A stretch of 29,472 bases of DNA. It comes from Priapulus caudatus. Lineage: Eukaryota > Priapulida > Priapulimorpha > Priapulimorphida > Priapulidae. The translations under genes and the position numbers were made by a program. The stretch is taken from assembly GCF_000485595.1 (NCBI RefSeq), contig NW_014577295.1, positions 57,605 through 87,076 on the forward strand, given 5' to 3'. This document shows, in pieces, positions 20,486 through 29,192 of the stretch (position 1 is the first letter of the stretch; the number at the start of each line of letters is the position of its first letter). The notes under the pieces were generated by a model, which was given only the letters and a program-made list of their open reading frames with translations, was not told the origin of the DNA and did no database searches.

Positions 20486-21089
20486 GGAAAAAAGGTGAGG
20501 GATGAGGGAGGGGAGCGGAGGAGGGGAGGAGGAGGGGTATGAGAGAGGAGAGTAGGGAGAGAAGGGGAGTGGGGGAGGGGAGGGAGGAGGTAAGGAGTGG
20601 GATGTGAGAGGAGAGAGAGAAAGAGGGAGGTAAGGAGTGGAGGAGGGAAGGGAGGAGGTAAGGGGTGGGATGTGAGAGGAGATAGAGAAAGAGGGGTAAG
20701 GAGTGAAGGAGGGGAGGGAGGAGGTAAGGGGTGGGATGTGAAAGTAGAGAGAGAAAGAGGGTGTATGGAGTGGGGGAGGCGAGGGAGGAGGTAAAGGGTG
20801 AGGGAGGGAAAGGTGGAGGTAAGGGGATGAGGAGGGGAGGGAGAAGGTAAGGTGTTGGAGAGGAGAGGAAGGAGGTAATTAAGGGATGGGGGATGAGAGG
20901 GTGGAGGTAAAGAGTTGGGGAGTTGGGGAGTTGGGGAGGTGGATAGGGGGTAAGGGGTGGGGGAGGAGGAGGAGGAAGAGGTAAGGGTGGAGGTCGGGCG
21001 AGAGGAGGTAAAGAGTGAGGGAGGGGAGGGAGGAGGTAGTATGAGGGGGAGGAGGAGGAGGAGGCAAGGGCGGAGGGAGGAGGTGAGGT
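20486..21089. repeat. 600-nt polypurine minisatellite (GGAGG/GGTAAGG-rich)
   Basis: The plus strand is almost all purine plus T. GGGATGTGA recurs at 20599, 20667 and 20733 (66-68-bp period) within shorter GGGAGGAGGTAAGG repeats. The 279-codon proline/leucine/serine-rich minus frame across it (20373-21212) is very probably an artefact. G-runs allow G-quadruplexes, and mirror repeats allow triplex DNA. Confidence 0.9.
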
Positions 21090-21174
21090 CCGCTTCTCGT
21101 GCTCAGAGACGAAGCTAACCTGATAATGCTGGCTTGATGACGGTTGATCGGCTGTGGTTCGACTTTGTTTCCCA

Positions 21175-21200
21175 AATAATAATAATAATAATAATAATAT
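21175..21200. repeat. (AAT)n microsatellite, about 8 units
   Basis: An uninterrupted AAT trinucleotide run. Confidence 0.95.
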
Positions 21201-21251
21201 TCGATGTTTCAACTCCGTAACGCGTGAGTCCGTGAGCTGTTAACGTCCGCA

Positions 21252-21565
21252 CTGACCAAATTGCCAACTCCGCCGGTGAAATGGTAGAATTTCCAGTGTC
21301 TGTTCCAGTTCAATACTCAGTGTCTGTATTGGCTAAATCACCAGTGTCCGGACTGGTTGAATTGCCAACGTTTGAACTAGTTCAAGTACCAGTGTCCATG
21401 CGGGTTAAATTTCCAATACCTGAACTAGCTAAATTGCTGGTGTCCGTATTTCTCGAATTGTCAATGTCGGAACCCGCTAAATTGCTAGTGACAGTACTGA
21501 CAGTAGTTGAATTGCCAACACCTAAACTTTTTAAAGTACCACTGCCTGTACTACTTAAATTGACT
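21252..21565. repeat. 24-bp minisatellite, about 12 degenerate units
   Basis: The consensus is roughly (G/A)TACCAGTGTCCGTACTG + GTTAAATTG, with local length shifts. From 21281 one plus frame stays open through the array and reads as degenerate octapeptides (lysine or glutamate, then leucine, proline, valine, serine). The first unit upstream (21252-21280) is out of that frame. No domain was recognised, so I treat the array as non-coding, with a small chance that it is part of a repetitive protein. Confidence 0.8.
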
Positions 21566-22174
21566 CAAAGTCCGAGCTGGCTAGCAGGTCTGAAGCCGAA
21601 CCTCTCTCAGCGGTGTTCACGGGTGCAGCGGACGGAGAAATCCTGTCGCTTGCGGTCGCAGACACACGTCGTCGTCCGTCGTCGGCAGCCATTTACGTCG
21701 GCGAGCGTCAGATTTCCTTGCGACAGCGTAGTACAGAACCGTGTTGTCGACTATGAGATTTAATTATACGTGCTGTGTAACTAAGAGACCGGCCTCTACC
21801 CCCGCGCGCGCGCCGAGAGAGACAGAGGAGGAGGGATGCGTGCGTGGCACGCGCTGCAGCTATTGGTTCGCATTCCCCACCCGTCCGGCACGTGATTGGA
21901 CGAGCTGGTGCCGCTGCTGATGCGTCGGGAAGGTTTTCACGTTGTTTCGCTGGGACGACGATAGATGGTGCCACCGTCGCGGTGTTCTAGGTCGGTTCTA
22001 CGTAGACGAGAATCGCAGTGACGTCACCGTTCATTCGGGAACGTAAGCCGTGAACGCCGCCGCCGCCGCGCCCGGGGAAAACTTTCAACGAAAATGAAAA
22101 CGCCGTTCCATTGTGTGCGACGCGCGAGGGGTTTTCCGACGGGAAACGAAGAAACGCGAGGGCTGCGTGTATAT

Positions 22175-22175
<1 letters not shown>
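21566..22175. promoter_or_regulatory. CpG-rich region with perfect CRE, possible CpG-island promoter
   Basis: A strong rise in GC and CpG (for example 21800-21870 and 22050-22080). A perfect TGACGTCA lies at 22019-22026. Overlapping frames on both strands (plus 21281-21763, minus 21708-21974, minus 21987-22283) have no recognisable domains. Composition and the CRE fit a TATA-less promoter, but its direction and target gene are unknown. Confidence 0.35.

Positions 22176-22239
<64 letters not shown>
22176..22239. repeat. (CA)n microsatellite, about 32 units
   Basis: An uninterrupted CA run that directly abuts the first copy of the 232-bp dispersed repeat. Confidence 0.98.
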
Positions 22240-22240
<1 letters not shown>

Positions 22241-22241
<1 letters not shown>

Positions 22242-22472
22242 ATTAGTAACTTTACGTTCATGTCGCTCGCTATGCGTATTCACCTTATCATGCTAGCACG
22301 CAAGAGTTGATAGTTTCATTGCGACATCTGACACCGGAACTCACTACATGCTTGAAAAGCTGTGCCATCAGTTAAATTTGCTTACATAGGCACCGCCCAA
22401 TATACAATAAACAACCAATGTCGAGGAAATCATGTTAAACGGATATCACACGGACCAATTGGTAGATATATA
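22241..22472 (+). mobile_element. 232-bp dispersed repeat, copy 1
   Basis: Aligns without gaps to 28961-29192 with five substitutions (about 98% identity). It begins TATTAGTAACTTTACGTTC and ends ACCAATTGGTAGATATA. Left neighbour: (CA)n. Right neighbour: a TA tract (22473-22500). No tRNA-like A/B boxes, poly(A) tail or terminal inverted repeats are visible. The close match and microsatellite borders suggest a recently mobile non-autonomous element or part of a larger repeat; the class is unknown. Confidence 0.8.
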
Positions 22473-22520
22473 CTTATATATATATATATATAGACATATT
22501 TATTTATTTATATATTTTTT
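22473..22520. repeat. TA/ATTT-rich microsatellite right of copy 1
   Basis: TATATA followed by TTTATTTA units, directly after the 232-bp repeat. Confidence 0.9.
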
Positions 22521-22937
22521 GATTGATTTATAATGTCAAACAAGACAAAGATTAATGTATATCCTGCATCTGATTACCACAATAACCCCTTTACATGTAA
22601 ACATTCTATTCCAATATATCAGCAGAAAATAGCGGCGGTGGACGGAAAACGGCAATATATAATAACTCATATACGAGTTTGGCGCTCGATATCATCCGCC
22701 CCCATATACAGTAATATATTAATAATCTAGGGTCGCGTGCATATATCACACATATAAGGCGCAGAGTGATTTTTATGCACCTCTTCGAAAGCAGTACGCA
22801 TTCTAACCCATGAATACACGCTTGTCCAAAGCGGGAAACTCAATTCGCGAAACTCAAGGCACAACACTCAATTCGCCTTTAAAAGATTCTCAAACAAATC
22901 TGGGGTATAAATATAAATTTAGCGCGCGTCTATATTA
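22521..22937. other. Intergenic DNA, nothing recognised
   Basis: No gene, array or RNA feature is evident. Confidence 0.55.
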
Positions 22938-23102
22938 TGTGTGTGTGTGCGTGCGTTCGTACGTGCGCACACTCGTGCGCGCGTATGCGTTTGTTTGTGT
23001 GTGTATGCGTGCGCGCGCGATCGTAATTGTGCGCGGGCGCGCCTGCATGCGCGTGCGTACGTGTGAGCGTTTTTTGCGTGTATGCGTGTGTGTACACGTA
23101 TG
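22938..23102. repeat. GT/GC-rich alternating tract
   Basis: Degenerate GTGTGCGTGCG repeats with GCGCGC runs, nearly all alternating purine and pyrimidine, so Z-DNA prone. Frames through it are artefacts. Confidence 0.93.
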
Positions 23103-24773
23103 TATTGTATTTTAATGATATAAAACTGCACTTAATGTTCCGTAATCACAGAAAATAATTCAAAATTACTGTGACAATAAGCCATTAGAGAGACCATTAA
23201 TAATGGATTACTTAGTCTACCCCGTGTATGATACCAAACGAGTATTAGTTAGAGTTGTCAGAGGTGCTACTCAACGTCACCGCTAGTGACTCCAATAGTG
23301 ATCAATGACATTATTAACACAATACTGGCATTTGCTGCACAATGTTTTATTGAATACACGTTAAGCTTGCTCGCGAAAAAATATTCTATGACATTATTCA
23401 TTCCAAATTTTGTGTTAATCGTTTTAGTAGTAGTGGTGATAGTTATTTTGTTATATTTCACCTTGACATTTATATAGCGATATTGTTTTTAAGGAAATAA
23501 TTTAGTTGGCTTGAGGAAATGCTTATTTTACTGCGCATACATGCGCGTAAGCTAGAAACCGGGTGTAGTCAATTCTGCAAATATTTTAAAACATTAAATA
23601 CACGATTACACAAGCGTTTAAATATATAACGAAATTACGCACTAACAAGTGAATTTTCATCACTACGACACAGCAGCGGTATTAGATTTACGTGTCATCT
23701 CTAGCACCCGCTCCGGCACATTTTCCCTTTACCGTATATCAATCGGGTAATATATAAAGACATATATTTCACGCGCACTACCTTTACTATAGCCACAGGT
23801 CGTTATGCAAGCAAACAAGCGTATGTACCCTAGCCCCCTTGTTAGAACGCGTCACATCCCGGCCATTTTGTGGCAATTCTCTCTAGCCTCTCCTGCTTAC
23901 TAGTGCGCTCACGCATTCAATCACGGTCCAGTAGAATCACCTGGGCAACGCAAGTCTTACCGACAAATGCGAACTGAAGGTACAGAATGTTACAAGTAAT
24001 TTTTTGAGTTTGCATAAGCTGTTTTCTCACGCGTAGGGGCAGTTCCGACCACAGTCGTAACATAGACGCAGCGATCGCGGTTTATCACTCCGACGTGTAT
24101 TTGTTAATTTAAATGTCGCTCGCAGTAGTGTTAGTATAATATTTTATTGGTAGTACGTTCTGTGATTATGAAGTTATGTTTGTCGACGTTGTTTCCATAT
24201 TTATATCTGGATTGTTTGCCCCCTTCGAATCGCAAGCAGCTTTGTAAGTCTCTTCGTTCATTAAACTGCAGCAGTCGGAAACGAAAGTTATGTCGTGTCA
24301 CGGTTACGTAATTGATATGTATTAGCAATTAAACAAGCTCATTATTATTATTATTAACATCAATAACAAAGCAAATACGCAAATTTGCAAAGTTTAGTCA
24401 GTGACCACCTGTGAGAGTCACATTATTTATGCACACACCTGTCCCCTCGTAGATATATGCTAAACAGTTGAGGATGAGAGAGCCGACCTAGTCAAGCAAG
24501 CGATGCGTCACCAGCAGCGGTCCCCCGCACACTCATTAGCTAAACAACACTGCCTTGTCATCATCATACCTACATTTTCCGCGCAAATTACCGGTTTCGT
24601 TTTCTCCAAGGTGTGAACTAATCTGTACAGGTGACAATAAATAGTGGCGTGAATTGCGCCTCGTGGGGGTTTACGGCGGTGTATACTACGGTGTCGTAAA
24701 TGGGCATCGGTGTGCGAACCAGGTCGACGACGCACGCTGTTGTAGAGGCGCGAGGTCGCATGTCTAAGTAGCC
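23103..24773. other. Intergenic DNA, nothing recognised
   Basis: AT-rich with two GC-moderate patches (23820-23950 and 24470-24760). Open frames of 63-75 codons have no recognisable domains. No repeat array was seen. Confidence 0.5.
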
Positions 24774-24894
24774 ATATATATATATATGGGTGTTATAGGG
24801 GATATATATATACGTTATATATACAGGTGTTATATATATGTATATATATAATTATACATATATATATATATATATGCCTATATATATATATACT
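24774..24894. repeat. TA-rich microsatellite
   Basis: TATATA blocks separated by short GTGTTATAGGGG, ACAGGTGT and GCC interruptions. Confidence 0.95.
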
Positions 24895-25743
24895 GCTATA
24901 CACTTACATTAGACACATCGATTGTATATTATGTTGATCGATGAATATCTTGTGCATCGATTGAATTTAGGTGTTGTGTTTTTTCACAACTAGCCTAATA
25001 GGTAACAACACGTTATTGTGTTCATACAGATACACTTACATATTTAACCGCGCAACTTAGAAGGGCGTCAGAGTCTCCGTAGGAAAACTCCTATGAGTGT
25101 TTACTATGGCGGCTACCAGGGTGACGAATCTGCTACACTAACGCCCAGCGTTAATAGTAACACGTCTGTTTGGTACCATCACACTGCGGGGTAGTGTCTC
25201 GAGTCCGACTAATGCCCCCCATGCTATCACCGAACGCATGTATAAGCCGCGGGGACTTTGCCGACGCTGGAGCGGTGGCCCCGTGGGCGACAACGTTGCG
25301 GCCGACCGATGCCGACGTTTGAAGATAAGCGAAGGATGAAGACTCTACTTTCGTGCTTACCGGCTTATTCACGCTTTGCTTTCACTTGAATAAGCACAGG
25401 GTGCGCCTCTAACAGACTGTGCACGTGAAACGGGGGAGATAAGCAAGGTAGACTCGATAGCACACACACCATCCTGCCGGACGTGTGTGCCGCTGCAAAC
25501 ATTGTCCCCATCCATTCACCTATGTGTTCGCATATCTATTCACGGCTCCGGTATACGCGCACGCGTATCCAGTTGTGGATGGATTTCCGCGACCAATTTT
25601 CACCCGGCCGCTGCATTTACAATAAATAAAGCTCTAACCGAGCAGTGATGCATATACACGACGTCTTCGTCCGATATTAAATTCTTAAAACACATTAATG
25701 CAATCAGTCATCAACTCATCTAATACAAATACAGATGTATCGA
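24895..25743. other. Region downstream of the bHLH gene, no confirmed gene
   Basis: 24915-24965 holds three ATCGAT motifs. 25060-25560 is GC-richer with CpGs. It contains a 73-codon minus frame (25151-25372) with no known domain, and on the minus strand CCG|GTAAGC (about 25360) resembles a splice donor. CACGTG occurs at 25422. It could hold an exon or regulatory element of the bHLH gene, but nothing proves it. Confidence 0.4.
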
Positions 25744-25749
25744 TTTATT
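25744..25749 (-). terminator. Candidate poly(A) signal for the bHLH gene
   Basis: The minus strand reads AATAAA here, 275 nt beyond the stop codon, followed by a U/GU-rich stretch as expected downstream of a cleavage site. An ATTAAA variant lies slightly nearer the gene at 25786-25791. If used, the 3' UTR would be about 300 nt. Confidence 0.45.
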
Positions 25750-26023
25750 TAGAATGTTTTCGGCAGGAGTTGCAACGTAGAGATTTTTAATTGTAATCGA
25801 ATTTTGGTAATTATACTTATTTGCTTATTTGTAGATAACTCCGGATTTTCAGTAAAGTGGGCGACGTGAAACACCACACGTTCACACACACAAGCATAGA
25901 TATCATCACGAATAATAAATAAGTAATACCATTATTAATGTATTCCCGGTTAAGACATCGACACACTACAAATACTAGCAATGTTTCTGTCACGCAAATG
26001 GTAACCAAACGAACAATCGATGT

Positions 26024-27139
26024 TTATAGTTGACCATTATTACCTGCCCATGGACTATAGCCGTCGCCGTTTCCACCGTAGTAGGAGTTCGTACTGAACA
26101 CCTGCTGCTTGCTGTGAAAGTTCTGCTCCAGTATCGTATCGAGGAAGTCTCCCGTAGTATCCTGCACGACGAGCGCATTCTGCTGACTAGGCAACATTGC
26201 CGAAGAAACGTTTCCAGCAAAGTCGTGATGAAGGTTTCTCTGCGTGTACGCGCAGTTCGCGGCGCTGGCGGTGGTGGCGGCCATGTTGTTTGCGCTATCG
26301 TTCATCTGTTGTTGCGATGGCTGCGTGCGTCTAGGATCGCTGCCATCCTTTGCCGCCATCTTGTATAAACCGCAATGATTAAACCCATCGTCTCTGCCGA
26401 CCACGCGCGTGTTGTCATCGTCGCCGTTGTTGTTATTATTAATCTCGGAATGTCGTTGCAGATGAGATTTCGCGCGAGTAACTTCGCTTGGCGCGAGTAC
26501 CGGAGCGTTCTCGGTGACACTCGTCGGCGTCGTCGGCGGTGGCGACGTCTCCGCCGCGTCAGCTCGCGTCGTCGTTGTCGGCGACATCACCGCCGCGTCA
26601 GCAGCTTCGTCGTCCGGCTCGTCGTCGAGCGACGCGATCTCAAAGTCGTCCATCTTGGAATTGATGAGCTGCATGATGTGCGCGCGGACGGCGGCCGACA
26701 GCGCCGACGACAACGTCGCACCGCCGCCGACGTTCTCGTCGCTCTTACCGTCGTCCTCCGTCATCAGCACGGACGTGAGATGCGCGATCCACTTGGCGGC
26801 CAGACGCAGCGTGTCGATCTTTGATATCTCGTCGCCGCCGCCGCTCACCGGGAGCGTGTCGCGCAGTCGCAGGAACGCCATGTTGACTCCATGAATGCGA
26901 TTCCGCTCGCGAGCGTTCGCCGCCCGTCGCTGCCGACTGACGCCCGTCAGCATGCGCTTACGCCGACGCTTACGCGGCGCCTTGCGCGGCGACGTCGTCG
27001 TCGGTACGTCCTCGCTGGTCGGCGACGAGCTGCCGACACAATTTTCGATGCCCGAGTCGAGCGAGCTGTCCAGGTCAAAGTTCACCGACGACGAGTTGTC
27101 GAAATCGAGCGAGCTCTCGAAGTCAAATTCGTCGTCCAT
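26024..27139 (-). CDS. Group A bHLH transcription factor, 371 aa
   Basis: A nuclear DNA-binding protein expected to bind CANNTG E-boxes, typically as a heterodimer with an E protein. The bHLH domain spans residues 69-125. Its basic region is RQRRAANARERNR, with the E-box-contacting Glu78 and flanking arginines present; helix 1 ends RLRDTLP, the loop is of ordinary length (SGGGDEI), and helix 2 is KIDTLRLAAKWIAHLTSVL. A basic cluster (51-62, PRKAPRKRRRKR) before it is a likely nuclear localisation signal. Residues 1-32 are acidic with Phe/Leu and resemble an activation segment. The rest is low-complexity (Asp/Ala, Thr/Pro, Asn, Gln) and ends with a hydrophobic-acidic patch, DFLDTILEQ (331-339). 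The start is chosen because ATG at 27139 sits in GCCGCCACGATGG, a strong Kozak context, and the domain follows intact. The frame is intronless. The family is uncertain: helix 2 recalls Paraxis/Scleraxis, MyoR/Tcf21 and Delilah, while ANARERNR-x-HG-x-N recalls NeuroD-like proteins. A donor-like CAG|GTAATA near the 3' end could allow an alternative C-terminus. Confidence 0.93.
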   Translation of the reverse strand: MDDEFDFESSLDFDNSSSVNFDLDSSLDSGIENCVGSSSPTSEDVPTTTSPRKAPRKRRRKRMLTGVSRQRRAANARERNRIHGVNMAFLRLRDTLPVSGGGDEISKIDTLRLAAKWIAHLTSVLMTEDDGKSDENVGGGATLSSALSAAVRAHIMQLINSKMDDFEIASLDDEPDDEAADAAVMSPTTTTRADAAETSPPPTTPTSVTENAPVLAPSEVTRAKSHLQRHSEINNNNNGDDDNTRVVGRDDGFNHCGLYKMAAKDGSDPRRTQPSQQQMNDSANNMAATTASAANCAYTQRNLHHDFAGNVSSAMLPSQQNALVVQDTTGDFLDTILEQNFHSKQQVFSTNSYYGGNGDGYSPWAGNNGQL

Positions 27140-27454
27140 CGTGGCGGCTGGGTGACGGGGGGGTCCGTGCGCGATGTGGCGAGCGACACTATCGTAGAAT
27201 GATCGTCGGCATCGTCGTCGTCGGTATCGTCGTCTTCGTCGGCGTTAACTCGTTTGATCCGATCAACGACGTCGGCTGCATGCTAGACACACACTCCTCG
27301 TCGGCGTAGTGGCACTGCAGCATACACGGTGAGCATTCAGGCGAGATGCAAGCAGCAGTAGTAGCAGCAGCAACAACAGCAGCAGCAGCAGTAAACAGCA
27401 GCAACAACAGCAGCAGCGGCGGCGGCGGATAGACCGACCTACGTTCGTCTTACC
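27140..27454 (-). other. CpG-rich 5' leader of the bHLH gene with possible intron donor and uORF
   Basis: Sequence just upstream of the bHLH start is CpG-rich. On the minus strand, GCGCAG|GTAAGA at the 27454/27453 boundary is a near-consensus splice donor. Possible acceptors lie at about 27280-27320 (TGTGTCTAG, CTGCAG). If the leader is not spliced there, a 72-codon upstream frame (27407 to 27189, beginning MLLLFTAAAAVV inside the CAG-type repeat) would precede the main start by 50 nt and could reduce its translation. No transcript evidence is available. Confidence 0.4.
27354..27427. repeat. (CAG)/(CAA)/(CGG) trinucleotide repeat in the bHLH leader
   Basis: Impure AGC, AAC and GCGG triplets on the plus strand, read as GCT and GTT in the direction of the bHLH gene. 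It lies upstream of the coding start, so it is untranslated unless the upstream frame is used. Length polymorphism is likely. Confidence 0.9.
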
Positions 27455-27870
27455 TGCGCTGCGAGATGGACAGCGAAAGAGTGAAAGACGGCGTACGGGT
27501 ATACGGCGTACGCGCGCGCGACCCGTCCCTCCCTGTGACTGGCCCCCGATACCTGGCTCGCTATTGACTGACAGCTAGGCCGGATAGACGGCGGCTGCCA
27601 CGGCGAATGACAGCGTCACTTATCTGCTGCCGACGCTCGGCGATTGTTCGTGCCGCTTTCTTGCGCGAGCAGCCGAATCCAAACAGATCTTTTGGTCGCA
27701 TTCAGTCGAGTATTAGCCATCGAGTCTTAGCAAAGGCGCGAGTGCGAACAATAAACAGATTAGCCGGCGTTAATCCGACGCGATTAAAACAAGCCAGTTC
27801 TTCGTCGCAGTGACGTCCGCGCACCCCCCGCCGCCCGTTAGCTTACAATAACAGCTAGACCCGCCGTGTT
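27455..27870 (-). promoter_or_regulatory. Putative TATA-less promoter region of the bHLH gene
   Basis: CpG-rich DNA immediately upstream of the leader, with no TATA box in the minus direction. A GATA-type site (AGATAAG on the minus strand) lies at about 27618-27624. 27489-27525 has overlapping GGCGTAC/GTATAC/GCGCGC near-palindromes. The core promoter position cannot be fixed from sequence alone. Confidence 0.35.
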
Positions 27871-27880
27871 CCCCCTCTCT

Positions 27881-27930
27881 ACCCACAGTGTTCACTCTCT
27901 ACCCACAGTGTTCACTCTCTACCCACAGTG

Positions 27931-27935
<5 letters not shown>
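27881..27935. repeat. 20-bp tandem repeat, 2.75 copies
   Basis: ACCCACAGTGTTCACTCTCT occurs at 27881 and 27901, then a third partial copy at 27921 that passes directly into the CA repeat. The copies are identical, so the array is recent. Confidence 0.97.

Positions 27936-28002
<67 letters not shown>
27933..28002. repeat. (CA)n microsatellite, about 35 units
   Basis: An uninterrupted CA run that seems to have grown from the CAC end of the 20-bp repeat. Confidence 0.98.
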
Positions 28003-28003
<1 letters not shown>

Positions 28004-28417
28004 CAGTAGAATCGAGCGCCGTGCCTTGAGCAAAATCCACTAATACCGGGATAGAATACTAGGGGGTGGACCCGTACGAAATTACACTCGTTGTTTATGA
28101 CGTGGTTTGTGATTCGTTCCAGTTCAATGTTTTGTAATGTTGTGCACATACACCCTGCTCAAAGCAAACTGCAGCTGCATGCCAAACGACGGTCATGTTA
28201 AACGGGATAAATCATGGTAATAAAACTACATGTGTATAATAGACGTGATCTGCAGGTAAGAGTACAAATATATGTTTGATAACTCGTCCGTAACCTTCTT
28301 ATTAAGTTTTATGCTGATGCACATTAGGGCATTGTTTAAATGCAGGCACCTTCACGAATATACGCAACACTGTGTGCGGTTATAGTCAGCTTCTTATATT
28401 AGAACGCACGACAATAT
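28003..28417. other. Intergenic DNA, nothing recognised
   Basis: No gene or array was found. A 12-nt match to the 232-bp repeat near 28196 (CATGTTAAACGG) does not extend. Confidence 0.5.
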
Positions 28418-28606
28418 TACTGTATAAGCCATATTTTTCGCGTACAGATATTTTCGCGAATTCAGACTTGACGGACAATTTCGCGAGTGGTTAATTTCGC
28501 GGTCGGGGAATTATGAATTATTCGGTATGAATTATTCGCGTGTTGTTACTTTCGCGGTCGCGGACGCGAAAATTAAACCACCGCAAAGTATACAGCGTAT
28601 ACAGTA
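28418..28606. mobile_element. 185-bp TA-flanked MITE-like element with TTTCGCG pairs
   Basis: The body 28420-28604 starts CTGTATAAGCC and ends GCGTATACAG. The outer 24 bp of each end align as inverted repeats at about 17 positions. A TA dinucleotide lies on each side (28418-28419 and 28605-28606), the duplication typical of Tc1/mariner-type insertion. Inside, TTTCGCG (once ATTCGCG) occurs six times as three pairs, each exactly 16 bp apart (28436/28452, 28479/28495, 28534/28550), and an inverse CGCGAAA occurs at 28565. No coding capacity. Confidence 0.65.
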
Positions 28607-28679
28607 TAGGAAATAGGTTCTACTATTTCGCTCGAATTTTGTTATTCGGAGAGATTGTCTATACTTCATCATGAACCAT

Positions 28680-28937
28680 ATCTTCTCTTCCGCACGCACT
28701 CTCTTCCTCATTCCTTTTGTGCACCCTCTTCCTCGTATATTCTCTCTTCCCATCTCATGCTGTCTGAGGTCTTTTAGATATAGTCTTGGTCGCTTTTATA
28801 TCCACATCCGTTTCTCACGTCCCACTCTTCCCCTCTCTCTATCACATACTTTTTCTCGCTCCCTTCTTGTCGCTCTCGCGCTCTCTCTCACGCTCGCTCT
28901 CCTTCTTTCTCATTCTGTCTCTCATTCTCTATATACT
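28680..28937. repeat. Pyrimidine-rich CT tract
   Basis: TCTC, TTCC and CTCG repeats on the plus strand, impure on the left and purer at 28840-28930. It lies 24 bp left of the second 232-bp repeat copy. Serine/leucine-rich frames are artefacts. Confidence 0.85.
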
Positions 28938-28960
28938 AGAGTGTAAGAGATTTAAAAAAT

Positions 28961-29192
28961 TATTAGTAACTTTACGTTCATGTCGCTCGCTATGCGTATT
29001 CACGTTATCATGCTAGCACGCAAGAGTTGATAGTTTCATTGCGACATCTGACACCTGAACTCACTACATGCTTGAAAAGTTGTGCCATCAGTTAAATTTT
29101 CTTACATAGGCACCGCCCAATATACAATAAACAACCAATGTCGAAGAAATCATGTTAAACGGATATCACACGGACCAATTGGTAGATATATA
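28961..29192 (+). mobile_element. 232-bp dispersed repeat, copy 2
   Basis: Differs from 22241-22472 at five positions with no gaps. Here the left neighbour is a CT tract plus an A/T-rich spacer rather than CA, while a TA tract again follows on the right. The contrast in left flanks marks the 5' border at or just before TATTAGTAAC. The right border is hidden in the TA tract. Confidence 0.8.

Noticed and set aside
20373-21212. 279-codon proline/leucine/serine-rich minus frame
   Set aside because: It follows the polypurine minisatellite exactly; composition and periodicity come from the DNA repeat, and no domain or flanking gene signal is present.
8845-23878. 14-base inverted match CACAAAATGGCCGG (8842 region and 23862 region)
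   Set aside because: It does not extend, and a few 14-base matches are expected by chance when both strands are compared.
26030-27202. Several plus-strand frames of 86-149 codons opposite the bHLH gene
   Set aside because: These are shadows of the GC-rich bHLH coding sequence; their arginine/valine-rich translations have no domain, whereas the minus frame has an intact bHLH.
28190-28215. Possible third copy of the 232-bp repeat (CATGTTAAACGG)
   Set aside because: The match stops after about 12-13 bases on both sides, which is expected by chance in a window of this size.
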